Origin: JACRAV01 sp964571235
Lineage (GTDB): Bacteria; Zixibacteria; MSB-5A5; GN15; FEB-12
Assembly (NCBI GenBank): GCA_964571235.1
Contig: CAZNAI010000010.1
Span: forward strand, 124,001 to 188,000
Reading direction: 5' to 3'
Length of the DNA: 64,000 nt
Part shown: positions 9,499-17,963 of the stretch, piece by piece
Position numbering within the stretch: the stretch's first letter is position 1
Layout of the letters: every line of letters starts with the position of its first letter
Made by a program: the position numbers and the translations under genes
The notes under the pieces: model-generated
What the model was told of the DNA's origin: nothing
The model's input: only the letters and a program-made list of their open reading frames with translations
The model's database searches: none

Positions 9499-9967
9499 TC
9501 AATTGTACAATTTGTGTCAAATGCTTGCCCAAATATTCGCCGATTTCCAGAAAAGTCTCATTGTACCGCTCCAGCGATTGACCGATCGGATCATCGACCG
9601 GTTCGCCGCGCTGGCTGGGATCAGGGAAATTCTTGAACAGGTAGGTTTTGTTCTTGGCCGAGGGGGCCCATTTTAGAATATCCCGGTAATGCTCGGGGGT
9701 CATCGCCAGAATCAAGTGGGCGCCATCAACCAATGAACGCGACAACTGCTGGGACTTGTGCCGGGACAGGTCGCCGTGCCAGATTTTGACCGCCTCGTTG
9801 GCGTACATGGTCGCGGGGAATCCGTTGGTGGCCCCGGTTCCAGCCGAAATTACGTCATACTTGCCGGGGCGTTCTTTTTCCAGCAGGACTTTCAGCGCCG
9901 CTGAGGCCATGGGCGAACGGCACGTATTCCCCGTACAGACAATTAGTATGACAAAGGGATCAGCCAT
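9473..9967 (-). CDS. low-molecular-weight phosphatase, arginine-phosphatase (YwlE)-like
   Basis: A 164-residue member of the LMW protein phosphatase family. The P-loop CTGNTCRSPMA starts at Cys11 and the general-acid motif DDPIGQ lies near residue 128. In Bacillus YwlE the Thr in CTGNTCRS makes the enzyme specific for phosphoarginine, while tyrosine phosphatases have Ile there (CxGNICRS). The same Thr is present here (Thr15). The start is taken at MADPFV, four bases after the stop of the TsaC-like gene, instead of seven codons upstream inside it. The tsaC-ywlE order recalls the Bacillus ywlC-ywlE neighbourhood. No McsB kinase is in the window, so the substrate is inferred only. Confidence 0.82.
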   Translation of the reverse strand: MADPFVILIVCTGNTCRSPMASAALKVLLEKERPGKYDVISAGTGATNGFPATMYANEAVKIWHGDLSRHKSQQLSRSLVDGAHLILAMTPEHYRDILKWAPSAKNKTYLFKNFPDPSQRGEPVDDPIGQSLERYNETFLEIGEYLGKHLTQIVQLIDEHHANG

Positions 9968-9971
9968 GTTA

Positions 9972-10592
9972 TTACGCCCGCCCCGCAATTTGCTCGATTT
10001 GCTCTATTGAGATTGCGCCGGCGCGAAGTATGCGATACGACTGGCCGACACATTCAACCACGGTCGACACCGGGCCGGTTAGAGAGCCACCGTCGATGTA
10101 CAAATCTATCCGTTCGCCAAAGTCTTTCTGAATATCAGTAATTGTCTCACGATCCGGTTCACCGGTAAGGTTGGCCGATGTCGCCGTGAGCGGCGACTCG
10201 ACCGCTTCAACCAACTGCTGAATGAGCGTTGATGACGAAAGTCTGATTCCTATTTTGCCGTCGACCACCAGCGGCGCACTCCAGTCAACGCGTGACTCCA
10301 GCACCAGCGTGAGCGGACCGGGGAGAAATGCTTCGCTTAGCTCCTGTGCGATCGGTGTTACCAATGCCAGTCTGCCGATGTGCGACTTGGCGGCGACAAA
10401 TACGGCGGTTGGGTTTTGTACTTTGCGCCCCTTGAGGTCAAATAACCGTTGTATCGCGACCTCACTATCCACCCGCGCCAATATTCCATACCGGGTCTCG
10501 GTCGGCGCCACCACTAAGCCACCGTCGGCAACAATCCGCGCCGCCGCCAGAATCGACTGGTGATCGTTTACAGCAATGACTGGGGCCGACAT
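9972..10592 (-). CDS. L-threonylcarbamoyladenylate synthase (TsaC/Sua5/YwlC family)
   Basis: A 206-residue YrdC-domain protein that makes threonylcarbamoyl-AMP from threonine, bicarbonate and ATP for the universal t6A37 tRNA modification. The family signatures are visible: ADGGLVVAPTETRYGI near the N-terminus (KxR/PTET-type nucleotide site), RLFDLKGRKVQNP, FLPGPLTLVLE, GIRLSS and PLTATSANLTGEP. The last segments (STVVECVGQSYRILRAGAI) match the TsaC end; the length lacks the extra C-terminal Sua5 domain. The start is put at MSAPVIAV because GGTGGA lies eight bases upstream and the SPOR gene stops two bases before it; longer starts run into that gene. Confidence 0.88.
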   Translation of the reverse strand: MSAPVIAVNDHQSILAAARIVADGGLVVAPTETRYGILARVDSEVAIQRLFDLKGRKVQNPTAVFVAAKSHIGRLALVTPIAQELSEAFLPGPLTLVLESRVDWSAPLVVDGKIGIRLSSSTLIQQLVEAVESPLTATSANLTGEPDRETITDIQKDFGERIDLYIDGGSLTGPVSTVVECVGQSYRILRAGAISIEQIEQIAGRA

Positions 10593-10593
10593 A

Positions 10594-11148
10594 TCAATTT
10601 CCACCATTGCGAGCTTTGGCCGTGTCTTTTGTAACAGCCGTATCAATTGGTGCGCGCAGTGAGTCGTACAGCGGTGATACTGAAACAATGCCGATAGTCA
10701 CCGGCACCACCCAGCAGTTGCTGTAGCCGAGTTGTTGCGCGACCCGGCGGTATTCTTCGGCAGAGCCACGGTCGGCGAAATTGCCGACCCGCACTTTGAA
10801 ATTCGGAATTTCGTAATCAACATGCACCGGTTGATCGAAGATCTCTTCGGCTACTTGTGCGGCTTTGCGGGCCTCGGCGAATCCTTGAGAAGTCAGTATC
10901 TGTACGCGGAACACCAAAGTCGCGCGGCCCGAACCGGTGTGTGTTGCGGCTGTGCCACCAATCGGAGTAGTCTGCGGCGCGACACTGGTTATCAGAATCA
11001 AATCGGCGGGTAGAGAAAGCGGGTCGATCCCTCGCACTGTAGTTACCGGAGCCGCGACACTTTTCGGCGTGGCCTTTTTCTCTGCGGCAAACAGTCCCGA
11101 TATGATCACGATCAGGGCCGCAGTGCTATAGATAGGTACGCGTGTCAT
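10594..11148 (-). CDS. SPOR-domain exported protein
   Basis: A 184-residue protein with an N-terminal hydrophobic segment (residues ~5-22, a signal peptide or anchor) and a SPOR domain at about residues 78-152. The latter shows the usual FRVQILTS...FKVRVGNFADRGSAEEYRRVAQQLGYSNCWVV pattern (quoted in parts). SPOR domains bind denuded glycan strands of septal peptidoglycan, so a cell-envelope or division-site location is likely. A Thr/Ala-rich linker joins the parts. It overlaps the mannose-1-phosphate guanylyltransferase upstream by 23 bases and abuts tsaC downstream. No catalytic residues are apparent; the role beyond peptidoglycan binding is unknown. Confidence 0.8.
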   Translation of the reverse strand: MTRVPIYSTAALIVIISGLFAAEKKATPKSVAAPVTTVRGIDPLSLPADLILITSVAPQTTPIGGTAATHTGSGRATLVFRVQILTSQGFAEARKAAQVAEEIFDQPVHVDYEIPNFKVRVGNFADRGSAEEYRRVAQQLGYSNCWVVPVTIGIVSVSPLYDSLRAPIDTAVTKDTAKARNGGN

Positions 11149-12205
11149 CTCGCTCGTTTAGTTTGGCCAGCAATTCTTTTATCTCGCCTGTCCGAGTTTT
11201 GTGGACGACAAATGTGACATCGCCCGACCGCACCACCACCAGGTCGGATAGGCCGAGGCAAACAACTATGCCGTCGGAATCATTGTAGATGGTCGTTTCG
11301 AACGTGCTTTGGGCAAGCGTCTTGCCAACATGGACATTGTTTTCGCTGTCCCGTTCCTTGAAACGGTCGAGCGAATTCCAGCTCCCGATATCATCCCACA
11401 GTATGTCGGCTTTCATTACCAACACATTGTCGGCTTTTTCAAGCACGGCATAGTCGATTGAAATTGACGGCGCGGTGTTGTACAGGGTCTCGCGAGCCGA
11501 TTGCTCCGATGGTGTCCCGATTGACTTGCTGTACGTTTCCAAATGTGCGCTTATATCTGGACGACATGTTGAAATCGCCTTAAGAATCGAGCGGGCCGAC
11601 CAGATGAACATGCCGCTGTTCCAGAGATATTTCCGGCTAAAATAATATTCTTGCGCGACCGCCGCTTTGGGCTTTTCGGCAAACGACGCCACTTTATAGA
11701 TTGTCGAGGCGCGGTCGGACTTGTGCAGTTCACCGAATTTGATATACCCATATCCGGTCTCCGGACGGGTCGGCACGATTCCGATCGTTATGAGGCGGTC
11801 TTCGACAGCGGCAATTGCGCACCCATCTTCGAGAATGCGGAGCAGTTTCTCCGGCGGCCTAATCAAGTGATCCGCGGAGAGCACTACCATAACCGCATCC
11901 GGATCAGCTTTCTGAAGGTGCACCGCCGCCAGACCAATAGCCAGCGCGGTGTTTCGACCAACCGGCTCCGAATAGACATGCTCTTTGCCCAAATACGACG
12001 CACAATTGAGAATCAACTGCATCATCGATTCGCCGGTGACAATGCGAATTCGTTCCAGTGGAATAATCGGCCGGACCCGCTCAATGGTCTCTTCGAGCAT
12101 GGTCCGATCAGACGTAAGTTTCAGAAACTGCTTGGGCCGTTCGGCACGGGACAAGGGCCAGAACCGTTCACCTTTGCCTCCGGCCATGATAATACCATAA
12201 ATCAT
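11126..12205 (-). CDS. manC: mannose-1-phosphate guanylyltransferase
   Basis: A 359-residue nucleotidyltransferase that makes GDP-mannose from mannose-1-phosphate and GTP. The N-terminal pyrophosphorylase signature MAGGKGERFWPLSRAERPKQ at residue ~8 is diagnostic. Downstream motifs include VVLSADHLI, GYGYIKFGE, FAEKPK and WNSGMFIW, and the late WDDIGSW. The length matches the single-domain enzyme; there is no C-terminal phosphomannose isomerase cupin. GDP-mannose would feed surface polysaccharide or glycosylation. It heads the manC-SPOR-tsaC-phosphatase chain; the 107 bases upstream (12206-12312), which separate it from the ptb gene, hold no gene. Confidence 0.92.
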   Translation of the reverse strand: MIYGIIMAGGKGERFWPLSRAERPKQFLKLTSDRTMLEETIERVRPIIPLERIRIVTGESMMQLILNCASYLGKEHVYSEPVGRNTALAIGLAAVHLQKADPDAVMVVLSADHLIRPPEKLLRILEDGCAIAAVEDRLITIGIVPTRPETGYGYIKFGELHKSDRASTIYKVASFAEKPKAAVAQEYYFSRKYLWNSGMFIWSARSILKAISTCRPDISAHLETYSKSIGTPSEQSARETLYNTAPSISIDYAVLEKADNVLVMKADILWDDIGSWNSLDRFKERDSENNVHVGKTLAQSTFETTIYNDSDGIVVCLGLSDLVVVRSGDVTFVVHKTRTGEIKELLAKLNERDDTRTYL

Positions 12206-12312
12206 CGTACAATATCGCCTTCAATAGGTTAGCAATGGATGATACCGGTGTTCAACGCGGCAGTCAAGGGGCGGGGAATCGCAGGAGATTCGGAGGGGAA
12301 TGGCGATCCGAT

Positions 12313-13251
12313 TTACAATCCCGCCGCCAGCACCGCCAGCAAAATACTATGAAACCGTGTGTCGATGGAATCGGATGGGAAACTGAGCGCCAGCGGGACT
12401 TTGGCGCCGACCACCACCCCGCCCAGCTTGCATTCGCCGAAGCTATGCAATGCCTGGTACATTCCAAGCGCTGTTGCCGCGTTGGGCGCGACGAAGGCGT
12501 CGACATCACCGGCGACCGACGACCCCTTCACTCCTTTGGCTTCCGCCGCAATCTTATCAAGCGCTACATCGACTGAAATCGGGCCGTCGACATACGCTCC
12601 CTTTATCTGCTCACGGTCGGCCATTTTGGCGAGCACGGCGGCTTCCATGGTGACTGGCATTTGCGGATAGACAACTTCGACCGCAGACAGGATTCCGACT
12701 TTTGGTTTTGAAATCCCAATCTGATGCGCAAGAGAAATGATGTTTTGTGTGATACCTATCTTTGTAACAAAATCCGGCTGGTCATGCACGACGCAGTCAG
12801 ATATGAGCACGACCTTCGGATACGCGGTTGATTCAGCCACGGCAACGTGTGAGACTGTTTTCCCCGGTTGAATCAATTTCGATTGCCCGCCGACAAGTTC
12901 CTGAATCATTGCCGCTGAAATTATCCCACCATGAACAACCAGATCAACTTCTTTGGCAGCGACCATATCGGCGACGATTCGCACCGCGTCGACCGGCTGT
13001 TCTTCTTCGATCACTTCAATTGAATCAAGCGCGGGCGCAAACTGCGCGATGTCTTGTTCGAAGTGGGCCGGATCGCCGACCACCACCGGTTCGATCAATC
13101 CGCTCAGAAACGCACGTTCGAAGGCCTGAAGAGTGAGATGACTAGCGTACGATGTCATCACCGCGCGAGGTTTGGCGTTGGAATCGAGGCGTTCTTTGGC
13201 CAGCGACAAAATTTGATCAAAGCCGGTTACGCTGGGTATGAGATTGGTCAC
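12313..13251 (-). CDS. phosphate acyltransferase (Ptb-like), catalytic motif altered
   Basis: A 312-residue phosphate acetyl/butyryltransferase-family protein, second of two tandem paralogues. The start is a GTG at 13251 that overlaps the stop of the upstream paralogue (GTGA); the longer ATG start lies inside that gene. The fold is recognisable from AMIQELVGG, VAVAESTAYPKVVLISDC and GGVVVGAKVP. In the C-terminal motif where family members read SR(x)D (Ser309-Arg310 of Methanosarcina Pta are catalytic), this protein reads SFPSD, so Phe291-Pro292 sit where the neighbour has Ser-Arg. It may be inactive, altered in substrate, or a structural partner of the other copy. It belongs to the ior-buk-ptb operon. 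Confidence 0.85.
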   Translation of the reverse strand: MTNLIPSVTGFDQILSLAKERLDSNAKPRAVMTSYASHLTLQAFERAFLSGLIEPVVVGDPAHFEQDIAQFAPALDSIEVIEEEQPVDAVRIVADMVAAKEVDLVVHGGIISAAMIQELVGGQSKLIQPGKTVSHVAVAESTAYPKVVLISDCVVHDQPDFVTKIGITQNIISLAHQIGISKPKVGILSAVEVVYPQMPVTMEAAVLAKMADREQIKGAYVDGPISVDVALDKIAAEAKGVKGSSVAGDVDAFVAPNAATALGMYQALHSFGECKLGGVVVGAKVPLALSFPSDSIDTRFHSILLAVLAAGL

Positions 13252-14204
13252 AGCCTCACCCCCGCGTTCAGATGGCGCTGATAATCTGCCACGACACATG
13301 CCACGGCCAGTGATGCAATTTTATTTCGCACTGTGTCGGTGCGCGAGACAAGCGCAACTGGAACTTTGGCGCCGACGATGACACCAGCGAAAACAGCTTC
13401 GGCACACTGGATCAAAGTCTTGGCGACAATGTTTCCTTCTTCGACCGAATCGACTAGATACACATCGGCCTCGCCCGCCGCTGGACCGGCGACTTTGCGG
13501 GCCTGCGCGGCCTCGGGCTTTGTGGCAGCGTCGAGAGTGAGTGGCCCTTGAATATGAATGTCGGTACAGCGTGCTTTACACATCGAGAGAAATTCTTCCA
13601 TCGCACCCTGCCGATCGGGCGGAAGATCATGCATATGACAGGTCGCGGCGCTGACCGCGACATTGGTCGGAATACAACCGAGTGCCCGCGCAACAACCAA
13701 CGCGTTTTGCAAAACCTGAAACTTCTGATTGAGATCTGGCTGTACCACCATGCCGCCGTCGGTGATGTTCAAAAGTCGCGGATACCCCGGGATATCAAGC
13801 ACCGCACAGTGCGAGAGGGTGTTTTCGCCGCGCAAATTGTATCGTTTGTCCAAAACCACCTTCAGAATCGACGAGGTCGGCAAAAAGCCCTTCATGATCA
13901 GGTCGGCCTGGCCGGTGGATGCCAGATTGATTGCGTGGTGTGCGGCTTTGAGTGGGTCGCTATGGTCGATGATCTCAAGATGCGAAATATCGATGCTATG
14001 TTCAGCGGCAAGTCTCTCTATGGATTTTCGGTCACCCACCAAGTGTCCCGACAGAAATCCTTTCGCCGCGCACTGGCTCACTGCATCGATCACATCCGCA
14101 TCTTGCGCGGCGGCGACTGACACTCGCATAGGGCGGTCGTCGCGGGCGATTTGAATGGCGCGACGGATTAAATCGTCGGATGAGCGAATAGGTTCGACGT
14201 GCAT
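13248..14204 (-). CDS. ptb: phosphate butyryltransferase-type acyltransferase
   Basis: A 318-residue phosphotransacylase that swaps CoA for phosphate on an acyl-CoA, giving an acyl-phosphate for the adjacent butyrate kinase. Visible family segments are ADLIMKGFLPTSSILKVVLD, SHCAVLDIPGYPRLLNITDGG and GVIVGAKVPVALVSRTDT. The Ser287-Arg288 pair in the last motif matches the catalytic Ser-Arg of phosphotransacetylases, so this copy looks active. It lies seven bases downstream of buk and is coupled by GTGA to its paralogue. The natural acyl group may be butyryl, branched-chain acyl or arylacetyl, given the indolepyruvate oxidoreductase in the same operon. Confidence 0.88.
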   Translation of the reverse strand: MHVEPIRSSDDLIRRAIQIARDDRPMRVSVAAAQDADVIDAVSQCAAKGFLSGHLVGDRKSIERLAAEHSIDISHLEIIDHSDPLKAAHHAINLASTGQADLIMKGFLPTSSILKVVLDKRYNLRGENTLSHCAVLDIPGYPRLLNITDGGMVVQPDLNQKFQVLQNALVVARALGCIPTNVAVSAATCHMHDLPPDRQGAMEEFLSMCKARCTDIHIQGPLTLDAATKPEAAQARKVAGPAAGEADVYLVDSVEEGNIVAKTLIQCAEAVFAGVIVGAKVPVALVSRTDTVRNKIASLAVACVVADYQRHLNAGVRL

Positions 14205-14211
14205 GGCGATA

Positions 14212-15279
14212 TCAATACACTTTCAATTTCTCTTGACCTGACAACACCCTCATGCCGGCGGCGGCGAGGGCTTCCATTTCAAATTCACCCGGTACCACGC
14301 GCACAGCGCCTAAGAATGAAACATATTTTTTGATCTGGGCGACCAGCCGCTGCGAGTTGGCCATCCCGCCGGTCAAGACGATGGCGTCGAACTTTCCGCA
14401 CAGTGAAACTGCTGCCTGTCCGATTTCCTTGGCGATTTGATAAGCCATGGCATCGAAGTAAAGCTGTGCTTTTTGGTCGCCGCTATCGATGAGCTTTTCG
14501 ACTTCACGCAGGTCGGCGACTCCAAGATAGGCAATCAAGCCGGATGATTTTGAAAGTTTGTCGATCATCTGTTTTTCGGTGAACTTGCCGCTGTAGCAGA
14601 GCTTGACCAATCCGCCAATTGGCAGAGCGCCGGCGCGGTCGGGCGAGAACGGTCCCATTCCCAAGAGCGCGTCATTCACATCGATCACTTTTCCACCCTG
14701 CAACGCCGCGACAGACACCCCTCCACCCATATGTACCGCAACGTAATTGACGTCTTCGAGACGTTTGCCCGATTTGGCGGCCTCGCGGCGGCAGACTTCT
14801 TTGATATTGAGCGCATGCACACGGCATTTGCGTTCGATTTCCGGAACGCCGCTGATTCGGGCGACATCTGTGAAATTGTCAATCGTGATTGGATCGGAAA
14901 TCAGCGACGGCACGTTGTACCGCTTAGCAAGATGATCGGCGATGATCGCGCCTAAGTTGGAAGCGTGATTGGAGTACTTACGAGAGCGGAGATCTTCGAG
15001 CATTTGCTCTGAGATTTCGTACGCGCCGCCTTCAAGCGGCTTAAGTGGCGCACCACGGCCGACGACCGCTTTAACATCACCGCTTTGAAGATTGAGTGAG
15101 CCAATCCACTTGTCGATCTCAAGCATGCGGCGTTCGAACTGGTCGGCGACATTGTCGAATTTGGCCAGTTCAGCGCTGTCGTGGCGAACAGTTTCTTCAC
15201 TGACTTTGCGGCCTGAGTCGAAGAGCGCCATCTTGGTCGAGGTTGACCCGGGATTGATGATCAGTAACAAGTCTGGCAT
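14212..15279 (-). CDS. buk: butyrate kinase
   Basis: A 355-residue ASKHA-fold acid kinase that converts acyl-phosphate plus ADP to acid plus ATP. The phosphate-1 motif LLIINPGSTSTKMALF at the N-terminus, AVVGRGAPLKPLEGG, VAVHMGGGVSVAALQGGKVI (adenosine/phosphate region) and IVLTGGMANSQRL near the C-terminus are all butyrate-kinase signatures; the length is standard for Buk instead of AckA (about 400). It sits between iorB (three bases away) and two ptb genes, so it gives the ATP-producing last step of a 2-oxoacid fermentation. Branched-chain or aromatic acyl phosphates are possible substrates. Confidence 0.92.
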   Translation of the reverse strand: MPDLLLIINPGSTSTKMALFDSGRKVSEETVRHDSAELAKFDNVADQFERRMLEIDKWIGSLNLQSGDVKAVVGRGAPLKPLEGGAYEISEQMLEDLRSRKYSNHASNLGAIIADHLAKRYNVPSLISDPITIDNFTDVARISGVPEIERKCRVHALNIKEVCRREAAKSGKRLEDVNYVAVHMGGGVSVAALQGGKVIDVNDALLGMGPFSPDRAGALPIGGLVKLCYSGKFTEKQMIDKLSKSSGLIAYLGVADLREVEKLIDSGDQKAQLYFDAMAYQIAKEIGQAAVSLCGKFDAIVLTGGMANSQRLVAQIKKYVSFLGAVRVVPGEFEMEALAAAGMRVLSGQEKLKVY

Positions 15280-15282
15280 CGA

Positions 15283-15888
15283 CTATGCCTTTATCGTTTC
15301 AAGTGTTATGGCTCGTCCCCGCTGAAAGGCGGTTAGGTTGATTTCCACCAGGTTCTTCTTCACTTTGGCGCGAATTGTATCAAGCCAGAGTTGATCATCA
15401 AACGGCAAATTGTTCGACAGCACTCCGAGTAAAATCGTGTTCACCAATCGCGGATTACCCAGCTCTCCAGCAATTTGATCGGCGGGAACAGAGATCACAC
15501 GATTGAGCTTCTTGCGCAGATCACCAATGGCGTCTTCCGGATAGTGATGAATTTTCGAGCCTGAGACAATCGCCGGGATCAGTTGTGTGCGCGAGACAAT
15601 TGCGATACCGTCGGAGTGCATCCACCCCACCGCGCGAAGCCCCTCGGCTTGTTCAAACGCCATGAGTATATCGGCCTGACCGTCGCCGATAGTCGGCGAA
15701 TACACCTTCGGTGCAATCTTGACATGAGATGACACCACTCCACCCCGCTGTGACATGCCGTGGATTTCGGATTTCTTAACATCCAACCCGGCGTTCATGG
15801 CGACATCGGAGATAACTTCAGAGGCCAAAAGGACACCCTGTCCGCCAACTCCCACAATCAAGATATTTGCTCTGTCAGACTGTATCAT
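15283..15888 (-). CDS. iorB: indolepyruvate:ferredoxin oxidoreductase beta subunit
   Basis: A 201-residue gamma-type subunit of a 2-oxoacid:ferredoxin oxidoreductase. The N-terminal NILIVGVGGQGVLLASEVI and KKSEIHGMSQRGGVVSSHVK motifs are typical of IorB. The start is taken at MIQSDRAN because its ATG lies in an ATGA overlap with the end of iorA; the 28 residues before it would lie inside iorA. With IorA it decarboxylates aryl-2-oxoacids (indolepyruvate, phenylpyruvate) to aryl-acetyl-CoA and reduces ferredoxin. The next gene, buk, starts three bases downstream. Confidence 0.92.
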   Translation of the reverse strand: MIQSDRANILIVGVGGQGVLLASEVISDVAMNAGLDVKKSEIHGMSQRGGVVSSHVKIAPKVYSPTIGDGQADILMAFEQAEGLRAVGWMHSDGIAIVSRTQLIPAIVSGSKIHHYPEDAIGDLRKKLNRVISVPADQIAGELGNPRLVNTILLGVLSNNLPFDDQLWLDTIRAKVKKNLVEINLTAFQRGRAITLETIKA

Positions 15889-17687
15889 TTCGTCACCCCC
15901 GGTCCAAATTGGCTTTTCAGTAGAATCGCTTCGGTCGGACATATCTGCGCACAAAGCGTGCATCCGGTACAAAGCGTTTCGTCGATCACTGCTTTCGGGT
16001 GGCCATGCTTATTCATCTCATGCGACGCCGAAATGGCGGGACAGGAGATTTTGAAACAGGCCGAGCAACCGTTGCACAACTCGGCGTCGATAAGATACGG
16101 CTCATCCATGATCCGTTTCGGCATCAGCACACACGGCCGGGTGGTGATAATCACCGACGGCCCCGGTTTGGCCATTTCCTCTTTGATCATGACAATCGCG
16201 GTGTCGTAGTCGTAGGCATCGAGTTCTCGCACAGAGCCGACACCGAGCGCATGACACAGCTTGAATAGATCGACCCGTTCGGCTTGTTCGCCCATGAGCG
16301 TTTTGCCAGTGCCGGGATGCTCCTGCCCGCCGGTCATGGCGGTGGCTCGGTTATCTAAAATGACAACCGTAACGTTTGATTTGTTATAGACGGCGTCGAG
16401 CAAACCGGTAATCCCCGAGTGCACAAAAGTCGAGTCGCCGATCACGGCCACAGTGCCGGTTTTCGATCCCTGTACTTTTTCCATGCCGATGGCGTTGCCG
16501 ATCGATGCTCCCATGCAAATACAGCTATCCAGCGCGTTGAGCGGCTCGGTCACACCCAGCGTATAGCAACCGATATCCCCGGTCACCACTACGCCAAGTT
16601 TTTTCAGGGCCATGAAAGCGCCGCGATGCGGGCACCCCGGACATAACACCGGCGGACGCGGGAAAAGATCATCTGACGAAATTTCAGGCGACGGCACTTT
16701 GTCGAGCACTCCCGCTTTGTTCAGCGCAATCGCCACCCGATACGGCGACAATTCGCCGAGGGTGCCGGTGAATTTCTTTCCCTCGACCGGAATCCCCTGC
16801 GCACGGATCATGTCTTCGTAGAATGCTTCGAGCTCCTCAATAACCAACACTCGCTTGTGAGCTTTTACAAACGCTTCGATTTTCTTAAACGGAAGCGGAT
16901 ACCCAAGCCCGATCTTGAGATAGTCGAATTCCGGCGCGACTTCCTTGCAGTATTGATAGGACACCCCGCCGGTGATAATGCCGATTTCCGAACCGTTGTT
17001 TTCGATCCGGTTAAACGGCGTTTCTTCGACAAAGTGACGGAGTTTCTCGAGTCGTGCCTCGACCACCACATGCCGCTTGCGGGCGTTGGCGGGGATCATC
17101 ACGTATTTCGACGGATCTTTTTCAAACTTCTTGTCCGGCCCCTCGGCTCGTCTACCCAGTTCCACAATTGCTTTGGAGTGCGAGATCCGGGTGGTCATGT
17201 GGAGCATGACTGGCGTATCGAATATTTCCGACATTTCGTACGCAGTCACCAGCATGTCTTTGGCTTCCTGTGAATCTGACGGAGCGAGAAACGGCACATT
17301 AGCCATGCGAGCAAAGAAGCGGTTGTCCTGTTCGTTTTGCGACGAGTGCATTTCGGGGTCGTCGCACGAGACAATCACAAAACCGCCGCCAACGCCGGTG
17401 TAGGCGAATGTCATGTACGGATCAGCGGCGACATTGAGGCCGACATGTTTCATCGTGACCAAAGTCCGCGCACCACCCATTGACGCGCCGATACCCACCT
17501 CGAACGCTACTTTTTCATTGGGCGACCACTGCGAGTAGATGCTTGGAAACTTCTCGGCAAGTGTCTCCAAAATCTCGGTCGAGGGCGTCCCCGGATACGA
17601 CGCGGCCAATCGCACCCCGGCCTCGTACGCTCCTCGCGCGACCGCCTCGTTTCCAGATAGCAATTCTCTTATTCCTGGCTCAGCCAT
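15885..17687 (-). CDS. iorA: indolepyruvate:ferredoxin oxidoreductase alpha subunit
   Basis: A 600-residue TPP- and iron-sulfur-dependent enzyme. The N-terminal pyrimidine-binding domain begins ELLSGNEAVARGAYEAGV and has YPGTPSTEI; the TPP pyrophosphate site is GDIGCYTLG with GDSTFVHSGITGLLDAVYN further on; the C-terminus is a two-cluster ferredoxin domain (CNGCSACFKISCP, then CTGCTLCAQICP). The domain order and size match IorA. With IorB it oxidises amino-acid-derived 2-oxoacids to acyl-CoA, giving reduced ferredoxin. It is first in the ior-buk-ptb-ptb operon; GGAG lies about eight bases ahead of the ATG. Confidence 0.95.
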   Translation of the reverse strand: MAEPGIRELLSGNEAVARGAYEAGVRLAASYPGTPSTEILETLAEKFPSIYSQWSPNEKVAFEVGIGASMGGARTLVTMKHVGLNVAADPYMTFAYTGVGGGFVIVSCDDPEMHSSQNEQDNRFFARMANVPFLAPSDSQEAKDMLVTAYEMSEIFDTPVMLHMTTRISHSKAIVELGRRAEGPDKKFEKDPSKYVMIPANARKRHVVVEARLEKLRHFVEETPFNRIENNGSEIGIITGGVSYQYCKEVAPEFDYLKIGLGYPLPFKKIEAFVKAHKRVLVIEELEAFYEDMIRAQGIPVEGKKFTGTLGELSPYRVAIALNKAGVLDKVPSPEISSDDLFPRPPVLCPGCPHRGAFMALKKLGVVVTGDIGCYTLGVTEPLNALDSCICMGASIGNAIGMEKVQGSKTGTVAVIGDSTFVHSGITGLLDAVYNKSNVTVVILDNRATAMTGGQEHPGTGKTLMGEQAERVDLFKLCHALGVGSVRELDAYDYDTAIVMIKEEMAKPGPSVIITTRPCVLMPKRIMDEPYLIDAELCNGCSACFKISCPAISASHEMNKHGHPKAVIDETLCTGCTLCAQICPTEAILLKSQFGPGVTK

Positions 17688-17730
17688 ACTTCAACTCCAT
17701 TGTTACAAACATCGTCGTTGCGAGTGTCAA

Positions 17731-17757
17731 GTCACCCTGAGCTTGTCGAAGGGTCGA
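17731..17757. repeat. dispersed palindromic repeat, copy 1
   Basis: The 19-base core CCCTGAGCTTGTCGAAGGG at 17735-17753 is the reverse complement of the core found at 19.2, 19.8, 20.1 and 48.5 kb. It is an imperfect palindrome able to form a short hairpin. The 276-base gap around it (17688-17963) also holds GC-rich inverted stretches (about 17796-17870, with phrases such as CCCGGACAAGGG) and no gene. Confidence 0.85.
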
Positions 17758-17963
17758 CTTGACCGAAGCAATCTCGCCTCTCTTTTCTCTTGTCACCCCG
17801 GACAAGGGTCGCATTTCAGTGCGACCCGCCGATCCGGGGCCCATGTTTTCATGCGGCCTCTCGCCGCATGTGAATTCCTTCACAATGTAGAAGAAAACAG
17901 GATAAAGGGCAAGGGGATTTGTGGGGGGGATATGGTATCAGGCGGATACGAACTGATCGACTA

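Noticed and set aside
17702..17730. A -35 TTGACA and -10 TGTAAC ahead of iorA
   Set aside because: The predicted start would be only eight bases before the ATG, overlapping the ribosome site, so it is not a credible promoter as it stands.
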